Shown here: piece after piece, positions 53,405 to 60,912 of the stretch | Position numbering within the stretch: position 1 is the stretch's first letter | Layout of the letters: each line of letters begins with the position of its first letter | DNA from: Streptomyces sp. NBC_00425 | Lineage (GTDB): Bacteria > Actinomycetota > Actinomycetes > Streptomycetales > Streptomycetaceae | NCBI RefSeq assembly: GCF_036030735.1 | Contig: NZ_CP107928.1 | Location: 4,340,001-4,404,000 of the forward strand | Length of the DNA: 64,000 nt | Reading direction: 5' to 3' | Notes under the pieces: generated by a model | The model's database searches: none | The model's input: the letters and a program-made list of their open reading frames with translations, nothing else | Told to the model about the DNA's origin: nothing | Made by a program: the position numbers and the translations under genes

Positions 53405-53418
53405 GTGACCGGGGTCAC
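53405..53418. promoter_or_regulatory. Palindrome GTGACC-GG-GGTCAC, candidate Crp-type site
   Basis: A 14-bp perfect palindrome lies 26 bp beyond the Rex operator, between rex and the glutaredoxin gene. It fits the GTG-N6-GNCAC pattern reported for Streptomyces Crp, as I recall. The match is short and could be chance. Confidence 0.3.
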
Positions 53419-53533
53419 GCGCGTCATTACAGGGGGCAAAACCGTCACTCTCCTCGTGAATCCCGCCCCCGAGACCAAAGCGCCATCGATCCTAAGCGAC
53501 GTCCGGTACGTCCTTGTACTGCTCGGTCAGTTC

Positions 53534-53806
53534 TCATCCGGTCAGCTCCTTGCGGAGCCGCCCCTCGTCCACCCGCCAGAAGGTGTGCTGCCTGCCGTCC
53601 ACCAGGACCACCGGAATCTGCTCCCAGTACTGCTCGTACAGCTCACGGTCGTCGGCGATGTCCTTCTCCTCCCAGGGCACGCCGAGGTCCGCGCAGACCC
53701 GCGCGACCACCTGCTCCGCGTCGTCACACAGATGGCAGCCCGCCTTGCGGATGAGAGTGACCGACCGCTCGTGCGCGTCGGCCCTGCGTCGGAAGAGGGG
53801 AGTCAT
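53534..53806 (-). CDS. Glutaredoxin-family protein
   Basis: This 90-residue protein has a glutaredoxin/thioredoxin-like fold with redox motif CHLC in VTLIRKAGCHLCDDAEQVV, a conserved Pro in QIPVVLVDGRQHTFWRV, and normal family length from the ATG at 53806. It probably acts in thiol-disulfide exchange with mycothiol or another partner. It lies 250 bp upstream of rex on the same strand. In Mycobacterium tuberculosis the homologue Rv0508 sits directly before hemA, so this gene order is conserved. Confidence 0.9.
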   Translation of the reverse strand: MTPLFRRRADAHERSVTLIRKAGCHLCDDAEQVVARVCADLGVPWEEKDIADDRELYEQYWEQIPVVLVDGRQHTFWRVDEGRLRKELTG

Positions 53807-53908
53807 GACGCCATTGTCGCGCTCGCGGCGACGGGACGGCCGCGAGTGTTCACACACTGCCAACCTCATCGATCCGGAACCGCCGAACAGACTGGCTATG
53901 CTCACGCC

Positions 53909-54847
53909 ATGGCCGCTCTAGGATGGCTCACTCCCCGTAGGCGTTCCGCCACGGCGCGGAGCGTGTTGGCAGGCGAGGCCTCGGCCGAGGCAGCCCGCAA
54001 GTCCACCCAGGAAGCCCTGGACTCCCAGGACGTCCTGGACACCTCGGACCGGGAACCGCCGTTCCCGGTGCACGGCGACGCGATGGCCGCCGCCTTCTTC
54101 GACCTCGACAACACCGTGATGCAGGGCGCCGCGCTCTTCCACTTCGGCCGCGGCCTGTACAAACGGAAGTTCTTCGAGACCCACGACCTGGTCCGCTTCG
54201 CCTGGCAGCAGGCGTGGTTCCGGCTGGCCGGCGTCGAGGATCCCGAGCACATGCAGGAGGCCCGCGACTCGGCCCTGTCGATCGTCCAGGGCCACCGCGT
54301 CTCCGAGCTGATGTCGATCGGCGAGGAGATCTACGACGAGTACATGGCCGAGCGCATCTGGCCGGGCACCCGCGCACTGGCCCAGGCCCACCTGGACGCC
54401 GGCCAGAAGGTGTGGTTGGTCACAGCCGCCCCTGTGGAGATCGCCCAGGTGATCGCCCGCCGGCTCGGCCTCACCGGCGCGCTGGGCACGGTCGCGGAGT
54501 CGGTCGACGGCGTCTACACCGGCAAGCTGGTGGGCGAGCCCCTGCACGGCCCGGCCAAGGCGGAGGCGGTGCGCGCGCTGGCGGCGGCGGAGAACCTCGA
54601 CCTCTCGCGCTGCGCCGCGTACAGCGACTCCCACAACGACATCCCGATGCTCTCCCTGGTCGGCCACCCCTACGCCATCAACCCGGACGCCAAGCTGCGC
54701 AGGCACGCCCACAGCCTCGACTGGCGGCTGCGCGACTACCGCACCGGCCGCAAGGCGGCGAAGGTCGGCATCCCGGCGGCGGCGGGCGTCGGCGCGGTGG
54801 CGGGCGGCACCGCGGCGGCGATCGCCCTGCACCGGCGCCGGCGATGA
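53909..54847 (+). CDS. HAD-IB family phosphatase (SerB1-like)
   Basis: The 312-residue protein belongs to the HAD superfamily subclass IB. Nucleophile and acid Asp65/Asp67 lie in AAFFDLDNTVMQGA, motif II is VWLVTAAPVEIAQVIA, and motif IV is AYSDSHNDIPML. The cap domain is helical. Family relatives are often called phosphoserine phosphatase-like, but phospholipid-headgroup or other substrates are possible. A C-terminal hydrophobic stretch (AAAGVGAVAGGTAAAIAL) ending RRRR may associate with the membrane. The mycobacterial homologue SerB1 also lies in this neighbourhood. Confidence 0.9.
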   Translation: MAALGWLTPRRRSATARSVLAGEASAEAARKSTQEALDSQDVLDTSDREPPFPVHGDAMAAAFFDLDNTVMQGAALFHFGRGLYKRKFFETHDLVRFAWQQAWFRLAGVEDPEHMQEARDSALSIVQGHRVSELMSIGEEIYDEYMAERIWPGTRALAQAHLDAGQKVWLVTAAPVEIAQVIARRLGLTGALGTVAESVDGVYTGKLVGEPLHGPAKAEAVRALAAAENLDLSRCAAYSDSHNDIPMLSLVGHPYAINPDAKLRRHAHSLDWRLRDYRTGRKAAKVGIPAAAGVGAVAGGTAAAIALHRRRR

Positions 54848-54922
54848 GCTGAACCGGCGCACGGCGACGAGCCACGCGGGGACGAGCCGCGCGGCGACAA
54901 GGCACGGGCTGAGCGAGACAGG

Positions 54923-54953
54923 GCGGCCGGGCGGTACGACACCGCCCGGCCGC
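54923..54953 (+). terminator. Terminator after the HAD phosphatase gene
   Basis: A 13-bp perfect stem (GCGGCCGGGCGGT with its complement) and 5-nt loop is followed by CGCGTTTTCCG, so it has a short T run. It lies 75 bp beyond the HAD stop. Confidence 0.85.
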
Positions 54954-55384
54954 CGCGTTTTCCGCCCGGCCGCCGCATTTCCCGCGCCGGCACCCGCGCG
55001 CGTCCGGCGCCGCTCCGACGCCGGAACCCCGCCGCTGTCCGTCACACCGGCGACAACACCCCACACCCACGAGCAAACGCGACCAATCCGACGGTCATAC
55101 CCGCGTAACCCCGTATCCAGTCCCGTTGTCCGCGCACCGCCACAACACGCCCTGGACCGACCCGAAACTCGAACTGTTTCGATCAACAATCGTTCAGCCT
55201 GCATCACTTGATCGAGCGCCAATAGGCCACAGAAGCGACGTAATCGATGATTTGAGCAACTCGGCGTAGCAGGCCCTGTACGAAGCGTTATTCTCCTCAG
55301 ACGCAATCCGGTACCCCTCCTGTCGCTACGACGGGTGAAAGGTTCCGCACTGCACGTGATGGAAGCTCTGCCTCTGGGAGTCCC
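54954..55384 (+). promoter_or_regulatory. Long AT-richer leader upstream of bldN
   Basis: About 430 bp separate the terminator from the bldN start. The segment 55160-55310 is clearly AT-richer than the rest of the window, as expected of a regulated promoter. In S. coelicolor bldN is repressed by BldD, but I could not find a clean BldD-type palindrome by eye. No small gene or RNA is evident. Confidence 0.5.
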
Positions 55385-56170
55385 GTGTACCCACACGTCG
55401 GGGTTGACACCTCGGGCCTGGCTACGCTGCGCGCAACGGTCGCTATGGTCCAGGACCTGTTGCGCGGCTTCGTCCCCACCGCGTACGCCGGCCCCGCCTT
55501 CGCCACCGCCGCTCCGGCGGGCCCCTGCTACGCACTGGCGGAAGGCAGCGCCGCGGTCGGCAGAAGAGGGCGCTCGACCAGCGGCGCGAGCACCGCCACC
55601 CGCCGACCGGCCGCCGACAGCGACAGCGCCCGGATGATGGACCTCGTCGAACGCGCTCAGGCCGGCGAGGCCGACGCCTTCGGGCGGCTGTACGACCAGT
55701 ACAGCGACACCGTGTACCGCTACATCTACTACCGGGTGGGCAGCAAGGCGACTGCCGAGGACCTCACCAGCGAGACGTTCCTGCGCGCCCTGCGCCGCAT
55801 CGGGACGTTCACCTGGCAGGGCCGCGACTTCGGCGCCTGGCTCGTCACCATCGCCCGCAACCTCGTCGCCGACCACTTCAAGTCGAGCCGTTTCCGGCTC
55901 GAGGTGACCACCGGCGAGATGCTCGACGCCAACGAGGTCGAGCGCTCCCCCGAGGACTCCGTCCTGGAGTCCCTGTCCAACGCCGCACTGCTGGACGCGG
56001 TGCGGCGGCTCAACCCCCAGCAGCAGGAGTGCGTGACGCTCCGGTTCCTGCAGGGCCTCTCCGTCGCCGAGACCGCTCGGGTGATGGGCAAGAACGAGGG
56101 CGCCATCAAAACCCTCCAGTACCGGGCCGTCCGCACCCTCGCCCGGCTGCTGCCGGAAGACGCCCGCTGA
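55385..56170 (+). CDS. bldN: Developmental ECF sigma factor BldN with N-terminal pro-sequence
   Basis: This 261-residue protein is recognisable as sigma BldN (AdsA), needed for aerial hyphae formation. Its first 85 or so residues (MYPHVGVDTSGLATLRATV, FVPTAYAGPAFATAAPAGPCYALAEG) are the unusual pro-sequence removed to activate the factor. Then come sigma region 2 (FGRLYDQYSDTVYRYIYYRVG, LTSETFLRALRRIGTF) and region 4 (LNPQQQECVTLRFLQGLSVAETARVMGKNEGAIKTLQYRAVRTL). It directs transcription of chaplin and rodlin genes in S. coelicolor and venezuelae. Its anti-sigma gene rsbN follows 246 bp downstream. Confidence 0.96.
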   Translation: MYPHVGVDTSGLATLRATVAMVQDLLRGFVPTAYAGPAFATAAPAGPCYALAEGSAAVGRRGRSTSGASTATRRPAADSDSARMMDLVERAQAGEADAFGRLYDQYSDTVYRYIYYRVGSKATAEDLTSETFLRALRRIGTFTWQGRDFGAWLVTIARNLVADHFKSSRFRLEVTTGEMLDANEVERSPEDSVLESLSNAALLDAVRRLNPQQQECVTLRFLQGLSVAETARVMGKNEGAIKTLQYRAVRTLARLLPEDAR

Positions 56171-56416
56171 CCGCCCCCGCCCGCAGATCACTGTCGGCGT
56201 TCCCCAACTCACGTTCAGTGAAAGTCCGTTGCCTTCCCGATCCGATCATCCGCAGTCCGTAACCCAAGTGCCGCGCCAGTCGTTGTGCGGGATACAGGCT
56301 CCCTGTGGTCACGTCCTGCCCGACCCCGATCACTCGATCGGGTGCAACCGGTACAGGGCGTGCAACCCTCAGTACCCCAGGGGAGTCGACCGTCATGACG
56401 AGAGGAGGTGCCGCCC

Positions 56417-57652
56417 GTGATCGCGAACGTATCGGCGCACCGGCGGGCGAACGCCTTCGCCCAGGCCCTGGAGGAGCAGTCCGACCAGGGCACGGCGGCC
56501 GAGCAGACCGAAGGATCACCGCCGGCGCCGGCCGCTGCGGACCAGACCGGGCAGGGCCAGCTGCTGGCCCTCGCCACGAGTCTCGCCGAGCTGCCCAAGC
56601 CGGAACTCGATCCCGAGGTCAAGGTCGTCCAGCGGGCCCAGTTGGTCGCAGCGATGGAGGCCATGCTGCAGGCTGGCACCGCGGGAGGCGAGGCGGCGGA
56701 CCTGTCGGTCCCCGAACAGCGATCCCACCGGGGCAGGGGCACACACCGGGCCGGCCCTCTGGGCAAGTTCCGGCCGCGTTCCCGCCTCGCCAGGGGCCTC
56801 ACCGCGGGCGGCCTCAGCGTCGGCGTCGCGGCGGGAGCCTTCGGCGGAGTCGCCGCCGCGAGCTCCGACGCCCTGCCGGGCGACGGGCTCTACGGGCTGA
56901 AGCGCGGGATCGAGGACTTCAAGCTCAACTACCTGGCCGACGGTGACGACGAACGCGGTCGCACCTACCTCGACCAGGCCTCCACCCGGCTCGGCGAGGC
57001 CCGTAGGCTCATGGAACGGGGCCGCAGCGGCGACCTCGACCACGAGTCCCTCGGCGAGATCCGGCGCGCCCTGAACGGCATGCAGCACGACGCGTCGGAG
57101 GGTCATCGCCTCCTCCACGAGGCGTACGCGCACAACCCCGACTCGCTGGGCCCCATCCAGGCCCTCGAAGCGTTCTCCCGCTCGCACCGCGAGGCCTGGG
57201 GCGCTCTGCGCGAGCGGCTCCCGGTCCAGCTCGGGGACGTCAGCCAGCAGGTCTCGTCGGTCTTCGAGGCCATAGACGACGAGGTCGCCCCGCTGCAGTC
57301 CCTGCTTCCGCGGCCCCCCGCCGCGGGCGGCCGCGACAGCCGTCACGGCACCGGGTCGGCGTCCACCGGCAGCTCCGCGGACACCGGCCGCGCGAGCACA
57401 CCGGGCAGCGGCAAGGACACGTCCGACGACACCGGGGGCGACACCGGCAGCCCCAGCAGGTCCGCCACCTCCGGGACGGACGACGACGGCCTCCTCGGCG
57501 GAAACACCGGCGGCCTCCTCGACCCCCCGAAGGACACCGGCGGCACCGCCCCGACCACCAACCCGCCGCTCACCCGGCCCGACGTCACCCTCCCGCCCCT
57601 CCTCCCCGGCCTCCTGCCGGGCCTCGGCATCGACGGCGAGGACGCGGAGTAA
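56417..57652 (+). CDS. rsbN: Anti-sigma factor RsbN (DUF5667)
   Basis: This 411-residue membrane protein matches RsbN, the anti-sigma factor that holds BldN inactive. The N-terminal 80 residues (VIANVSAHRRANAFAQALEEQ) are the cytoplasmic sigma-binding part. A basic stretch (KFRPRSRLARG) and a single membrane helix near residues 128-148 follow. The extracytoplasmic DUF5667 domain (SSDALPGDGLYGLKRGIEDFKLNYL) comes next, and the last 110 residues are Thr/Ser/Gly/Asp-rich. GAGGAGGTG lies 8 nt before GTG 56417, so this start is preferred to a GTG inside the ribosome site at 56408. Confidence 0.93.
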   Translation: MIANVSAHRRANAFAQALEEQSDQGTAAEQTEGSPPAPAAADQTGQGQLLALATSLAELPKPELDPEVKVVQRAQLVAAMEAMLQAGTAGGEAADLSVPEQRSHRGRGTHRAGPLGKFRPRSRLARGLTAGGLSVGVAAGAFGGVAAASSDALPGDGLYGLKRGIEDFKLNYLADGDDERGRTYLDQASTRLGEARRLMERGRSGDLDHESLGEIRRALNGMQHDASEGHRLLHEAYAHNPDSLGPIQALEAFSRSHREAWGALRERLPVQLGDVSQQVSSVFEAIDDEVAPLQSLLPRPPAAGGRDSRHGTGSASTGSSADTGRASTPGSGKDTSDDTGGDTGSPSRSATSGTDDDGLLGGNTGGLLDPPKDTGGTAPTTNPPLTRPDVTLPPLLPGLLPGLGIDGEDAE

Positions 57653-57662
57653 CACCACCGCA

Positions 57663-57711
57663 CACGGCGATGGGGGCGCACCTTCTCGGAAGGTGCGCCC
57701 CCATCGCCGTG
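57663..57711. terminator. Bidirectional terminator, rsbN / acyltransferase gene
   Basis: A 23-bp perfect stem with a 3-nt TCG loop lies 10 bp beyond the rsbN stop and 82 bp from the convergent acyltransferase stop. Confidence 0.9.
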
Positions 57712-57792
57712 CCGCCGCGCAACGGCCGGCGGGACGGCGGGACAGGCGACGAAACAGCCGACGAAACGGCCGACGAGACAACCGGCGAACGG

Positions 57793-58872
57793 CTAGAAGA
57801 ACACCGAGCGCCGCTGCACCAGCAGCTTGTAGAGCGTGTGCTGGATCTGCTCGCGTACCTGGTCCGTGAGGTTGAACATCAGCATCGGATCCTCCGCCGC
57901 CTCCGGCGGATAGCCGTCCGTCAGGATCGGCTCGCCGAACTGGATCGTCCACTTCGTCGGCAGCGGAACCGCGCCCAACGGGCCGAGCCACGGGAACGTC
58001 GGCGTGAGCGGGAAGTACGGGATGCCCAGCACCCGGGCCAGCGTCTTGGCGTTGCCGATCATCGGGTAGATCTCCTCGGCCCCGACGATCGAGCAGGGAA
58101 TGATCGGGACGCCCTTGCGCAGGGCCGTCGAGACGAAGCCGCCCCGGCCGAACCGCTGAAGCTTGTACCGCTCGTTGAACGGCTTCCCGATGCCCTTGAA
58201 GCCCTCCGGCATCACCCCGACGAGCTCGCCCTGGCCGAGCAGCCGTTCGGCGTCCTCCGCACAGGCCAGGGTATGCCCCAGCTTGCGCGCCAGCTCGTTG
58301 ACGACCGGCAGCACGAAGACGAGGTCAGCGGCGAGCAACCGAAGATGACGGCCCGCCGGATGCTGGTCGTGGACGGCGACCTGCATCATCAGGCCGTCCA
58401 GCGGCAGCGTCCCGGAGTGGTTGGCGACGATCAGCGCCCCGCCCTCGGCCGGGATGTTCTCGACGCCCTTCACCTCGACCCGGAAGTACTTCTCGTACAG
58501 CGGCCGCAGCAGGGACATCAGGACCTGATCGGTCAGCTCCTCGTCGTAGCCGAAGTCGTCGACCTCGTAGTCGCCCGTGAGCCGGCGGCGCAGGAAGGAC
58601 AGCCCGCCCGCGATCCGCCGCTCCAAACCGGCCCCGGCCTCGTAAGGCCCTTCCTCACCCGTCACAGGAACATCATCCAGCCCGGCCGCCCCCGTGTGCA
58701 GGGGCTGGACCTCGCCGACCGGCCCGTTCTCACCGGCCTCGCCGATTTCCAGGACCTGCGCGGGCTCGCCGTTCTTGCGCCGGCTCCCCGCACCCCGTCG
58801 CCGGGACGGCCGCGCCACGGCGCTCCCCCGGGACCGGTCGTCGTCGAACGGAATGACCTTGGCGTCCGCCAT
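57793..58872 (-). CDS. Lysophospholipid acyltransferase family protein (PlsC-like)
   Basis: The 359-residue protein has a polar N-terminal region of about 100 residues, then an LPLAT domain: ALIVANHSGTLPLDGLMM, with the catalytic His, GELVGVMPEGFKGIGKPF as the second motif, and GVPIIPCSIVGAEEIYP as the third. The His-to-Asp spacing (His followed by Asp seven residues on) is longer than the classic HX4D, as in the DGAT/MGAT-like branch. It may acylate a lysolipid or glycolipid. It lies 14 bp after the epimerase-like gene; the two correspond to Rv0502 and Rv0501 of M. tuberculosis. Confidence 0.88.
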   Translation of the reverse strand: MADAKVIPFDDDRSRGSAVARPSRRRGAGSRRKNGEPAQVLEIGEAGENGPVGEVQPLHTGAAGLDDVPVTGEEGPYEAGAGLERRIAGGLSFLRRRLTGDYEVDDFGYDEELTDQVLMSLLRPLYEKYFRVEVKGVENIPAEGGALIVANHSGTLPLDGLMMQVAVHDQHPAGRHLRLLAADLVFVLPVVNELARKLGHTLACAEDAERLLGQGELVGVMPEGFKGIGKPFNERYKLQRFGRGGFVSTALRKGVPIIPCSIVGAEEIYPMIGNAKTLARVLGIPYFPLTPTFPWLGPLGAVPLPTKWTIQFGEPILTDGYPPEAAEDPMLMFNLTDQVREQIQHTLYKLLVQRRSVFF

Positions 58873-58886
58873 CGTTGATGCGCTCC

Positions 58887-59978
58887 TCAGTTGGCGCTCT
58901 GCGTCGGGGGGGTGACCGGGGACCGGTCCGGGGCCGTGCCACGGGTGCCGCCCGGCAGCGGCAGCGCGGCGATCCGGTCGACCGCCCCGGCGACGGCTCC
59001 CGGCGGGAGCAGACCGGGTCCGTGGGTGCGCGCGAAGTCCTCGAAGGTCTCGGCCGTCGTGTACCGGGGCGTGAACCCCAGCGTCTCGCGCATCTGGACC
59101 GTCGACACGACCCGGCCGTGGGTGAGCAGCCGGATCTGCTCCGGCGAGAAGTCCGTCATGCCCAGCGTACGCACCAGCGAGCCCGCCCAGGTGACGGCGG
59201 GCAGCAGCAGCGGCACCGTGGGCCGCCCGAGCCGCCGCGAGCACTGCGACAGCAACAGCACCCCGTCCCCGGCGATGTTGAAGGTGCCGCTGTTGAGCGT
59301 GCCCCGCTCCGGCTCGTGCGCGGCCATCCGCAGCACCTGGATCACGTCGTCCTCGTGCACGAACTGCAGCCGGGGGTCGTAGCCGAGCACCGTGGGCAGC
59401 ACAGGCAGCGCGAAGTACGAGGCGAGCGGCGTCTCCGCGGTCGGCCCGAGGATGTTGGCGAACCGCAGCACGCACACGGCGACGTCCGGCCGCCGCCGGG
59501 CGAACCCGCGGACGTACCCCTCCACCTCGACGGTGTCCTTGGCGAAACCGCCGCTCGGCAGCGCCTTGGCGGGCGTGGTCTCGGTGAACACGGCCGGGTC
59601 CCGGGACGCGGACCCGTACACGTTGGTGCTGGACTTCACGACGAGCCGCTTCACGTTCGGCGACTTCTGACAGGCGCCGAGCAGCTGCATCGTCCCGATG
59701 ACGTTGGTCTCCTTGACCGTCGTCCGGCTGCCGCTGCCCAGCGCGGTCGCCGTCACGTCCAGGTGGACGACCGTGTCGGCCCCGCTCTCGGCCAGCACCC
59801 GCGCGATGGTGGGCTGCCGGATGTCGGCCTGGATGAACTCGGCGCCCCCGAGATGATGCTCGGGCCGCACGACGTCCACGGCGACCACCCGGTCGACCCG
59901 TGGGTCCCGCTGGATCCGCCGGACGAAGCGGCCCCCCAGCTGACGGGCCACTCCGGTAACGAGCACGACCTTTCCCAA
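58887..59978 (-). CDS. NAD-dependent epimerase/dehydratase-like protein
   Basis: This 363-residue extended SDR protein begins KVVLVTGVARQLGGRFVRRI, a loose form of the usual GxxGxxG loop, and has DVTATALGSGS, VKSSTNVYGSAS and RFANILGPTAETP. The catalytic Tyr-x3-Lys that normally precedes TxEGY is not evident: the segment reads GFAKDTVEVEGYVRGF. Catalysis may therefore be lost or altered while NAD(P) binding remains. The start is a TTG at 59978 with GGAAGG 8 nt upstream. Relatives of Mtb Rv0501 (GalE2) share this context. Confidence 0.88.
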   Translation of the reverse strand: MGKVVLVTGVARQLGGRFVRRIQRDPRVDRVVAVDVVRPEHHLGGAEFIQADIRQPTIARVLAESGADTVVHLDVTATALGSGSRTTVKETNVIGTMQLLGACQKSPNVKRLVVKSSTNVYGSASRDPAVFTETTPAKALPSGGFAKDTVEVEGYVRGFARRRPDVAVCVLRFANILGPTAETPLASYFALPVLPTVLGYDPRLQFVHEDDVIQVLRMAAHEPERGTLNSGTFNIAGDGVLLLSQCSRRLGRPTVPLLLPAVTWAGSLVRTLGMTDFSPEQIRLLTHGRVVSTVQMRETLGFTPRYTTAETFEDFARTHGPGLLPPGAVAGAVDRIAALPLPGGTRGTAPDRSPVTPPTQSAN

Positions 59979-60184
59979 GATCCGCGCCTTCCTTCCGTCC
60001 TGGAACCGCCGGCTGCCGCACCGGGTTCCCGTCTGCGGGCCAACTTAGCGGGTCGGTGTTGCCCTGTGATGACTGCCCGATGCGCGAAGTGACGAGAACC
60101 GGGCGGTCGCACGACCTCAACGGCAATCATGCCGGTCCAGGCATGCAGACGCCGTTCAACGGACCGCACGGCGCCCGGATATGC

Positions 60185-60222
60185 GTGTGGCCCCCCACCG
60201 ACGGATCGATGGGGGGCCACAC
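60185..60222 (-). terminator. Terminator downstream of bS22
   Basis: A 13-bp perfect stem (GTGTGGCCCCCCA with its complement) and 12-nt loop sits 66 bp past the bS22 stop in the 310-bp gap before the epimerase-like gene. The rest of that gap shows nothing else recognisable and should contain the epimerase promoter. Confidence 0.8.
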
Positions 60223-60288
60223 CACGCCTACGCGGCTCGCGTCGCGCGAAGGACGCGCGAAGAAGCAGAACGTGCCTGCTTCTCGCGC

Positions 60289-60387
60289 CTACTTCTTGTT
60301 GCGACGCTGAACGCGCGTGCGCTTGAGCAGCTTGCGGTGCTTCTTCTTGGCCATCCGCTTGCGCCGCTTCTTGATAACAGAGCCCAC
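60289..60387 (-). CDS. Ribosomal protein bS22 (32 residues)
   Basis: This very short gene encodes a 32-residue, extremely basic protein that begins [19 protein letters not shown]. It contains 8 Arg and 11 Lys and is almost identical to the mycobacterial ribosomal protein bS22, which lies against 16S rRNA in the M. smegmatis 30S subunit near the decoding region. It also matches the AURKAIP1/COX24 domain of mitochondrial ribosomes. The GTG at 60387 has GAGGG upstream. Automated gene callers often miss it. Its neighbours match Rv0500A and Rv0501. Confidence 0.93.
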   Translation of the reverse strand: MGSVIKKRRKRMAKKKHRKLLKRTRVQRRNKK

Positions 60388-60536
60388 GACTACCCTCGCT
60401 CACTTCTCATCACTCGGTGCTGGGCGCCATGGGCCCATACGACCTACGAGGGGCTAGCCTACCCGCCTGAGCGCTGAGGTCGTAATCGAGGGCGAACGGG
60501 CCCGGGACGGCATTGACGGCCGGGCCCTTCGTCCAT

Positions 60537-60559
60537 GGGCCTGCCCGGCAGGCAGGCCC
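60537..60559 (-). terminator. Terminator after the BldC-type regulator gene
   Basis: A 9-bp stem (GGGCCTGCC with its complement) and 5-nt loop lie 6 bp beyond the stop. A second GGGCCCGG stem occurs at 60498-60527. Confidence 0.7.
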
Positions 60560-60565
60560 CGGCCG

Positions 60566-60778
60566 TCAGGCGGTTTCCACCCCCACATAGCTCTCGCGGA
60601 GGTACTCGTGAACCGCTTGCTCGGGGACGCGGAAGGACCGCCCCACCCGGATCGCGGGCAGATGACCACTGTGCACCAGCCGGTACACGGTCATCTTCGA
60701 CACTCGCATCACCGAGGCGACTTCCGCCACGGTCAGGAACTGAACCTCGTTCAGAGGCCTCTCGCCAGCTGCAGCCAT
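60566..60778 (-). CDS. BldC/MerR-like small DNA-binding protein (excisionase-type HTH)
   Basis: This 70-residue protein is one helix-turn-helix with a wing: NEVQFLTVAEVASVMRVSKMTVYRLVHSGHLPAIRVGRSFRVPEQAVHEYLRES. It has the fold of BldC and phage excisionases, without effector domain. The S. coelicolor gene in this position has been called bdtA and reported as a BldD target, as far as I remember. It is the counterpart of Rv0500A in M. tuberculosis. Its role is unclear, but its neighbourhood with bldN suggests developmental control. It lies 178 bp upstream of the bS22 gene on the same strand. Confidence 0.92.
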   Translation of the reverse strand: MAAAGERPLNEVQFLTVAEVASVMRVSKMTVYRLVHSGHLPAIRVGRSFRVPEQAVHEYLRESYVGVETA

Positions 60779-60912
60779 GACACACCTGAACCTTCCGCAC
60801 TCGACTCGACGGCCACCGGCTTCCCCTTCCGGTGACTCTTCGTCGCTGCGTGCTCACTCCCCAATGTAGGGGCGGGTGATGCGAGTGGGGAAGAGGTGCA
60901 CCCATCAGCGGC

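Noticed and set aside
55160..55384. BldD operator upstream of bldN
   Set aside because: Expected from S. coelicolor, but I could not find a convincing palindrome by eye, so no site is listed.
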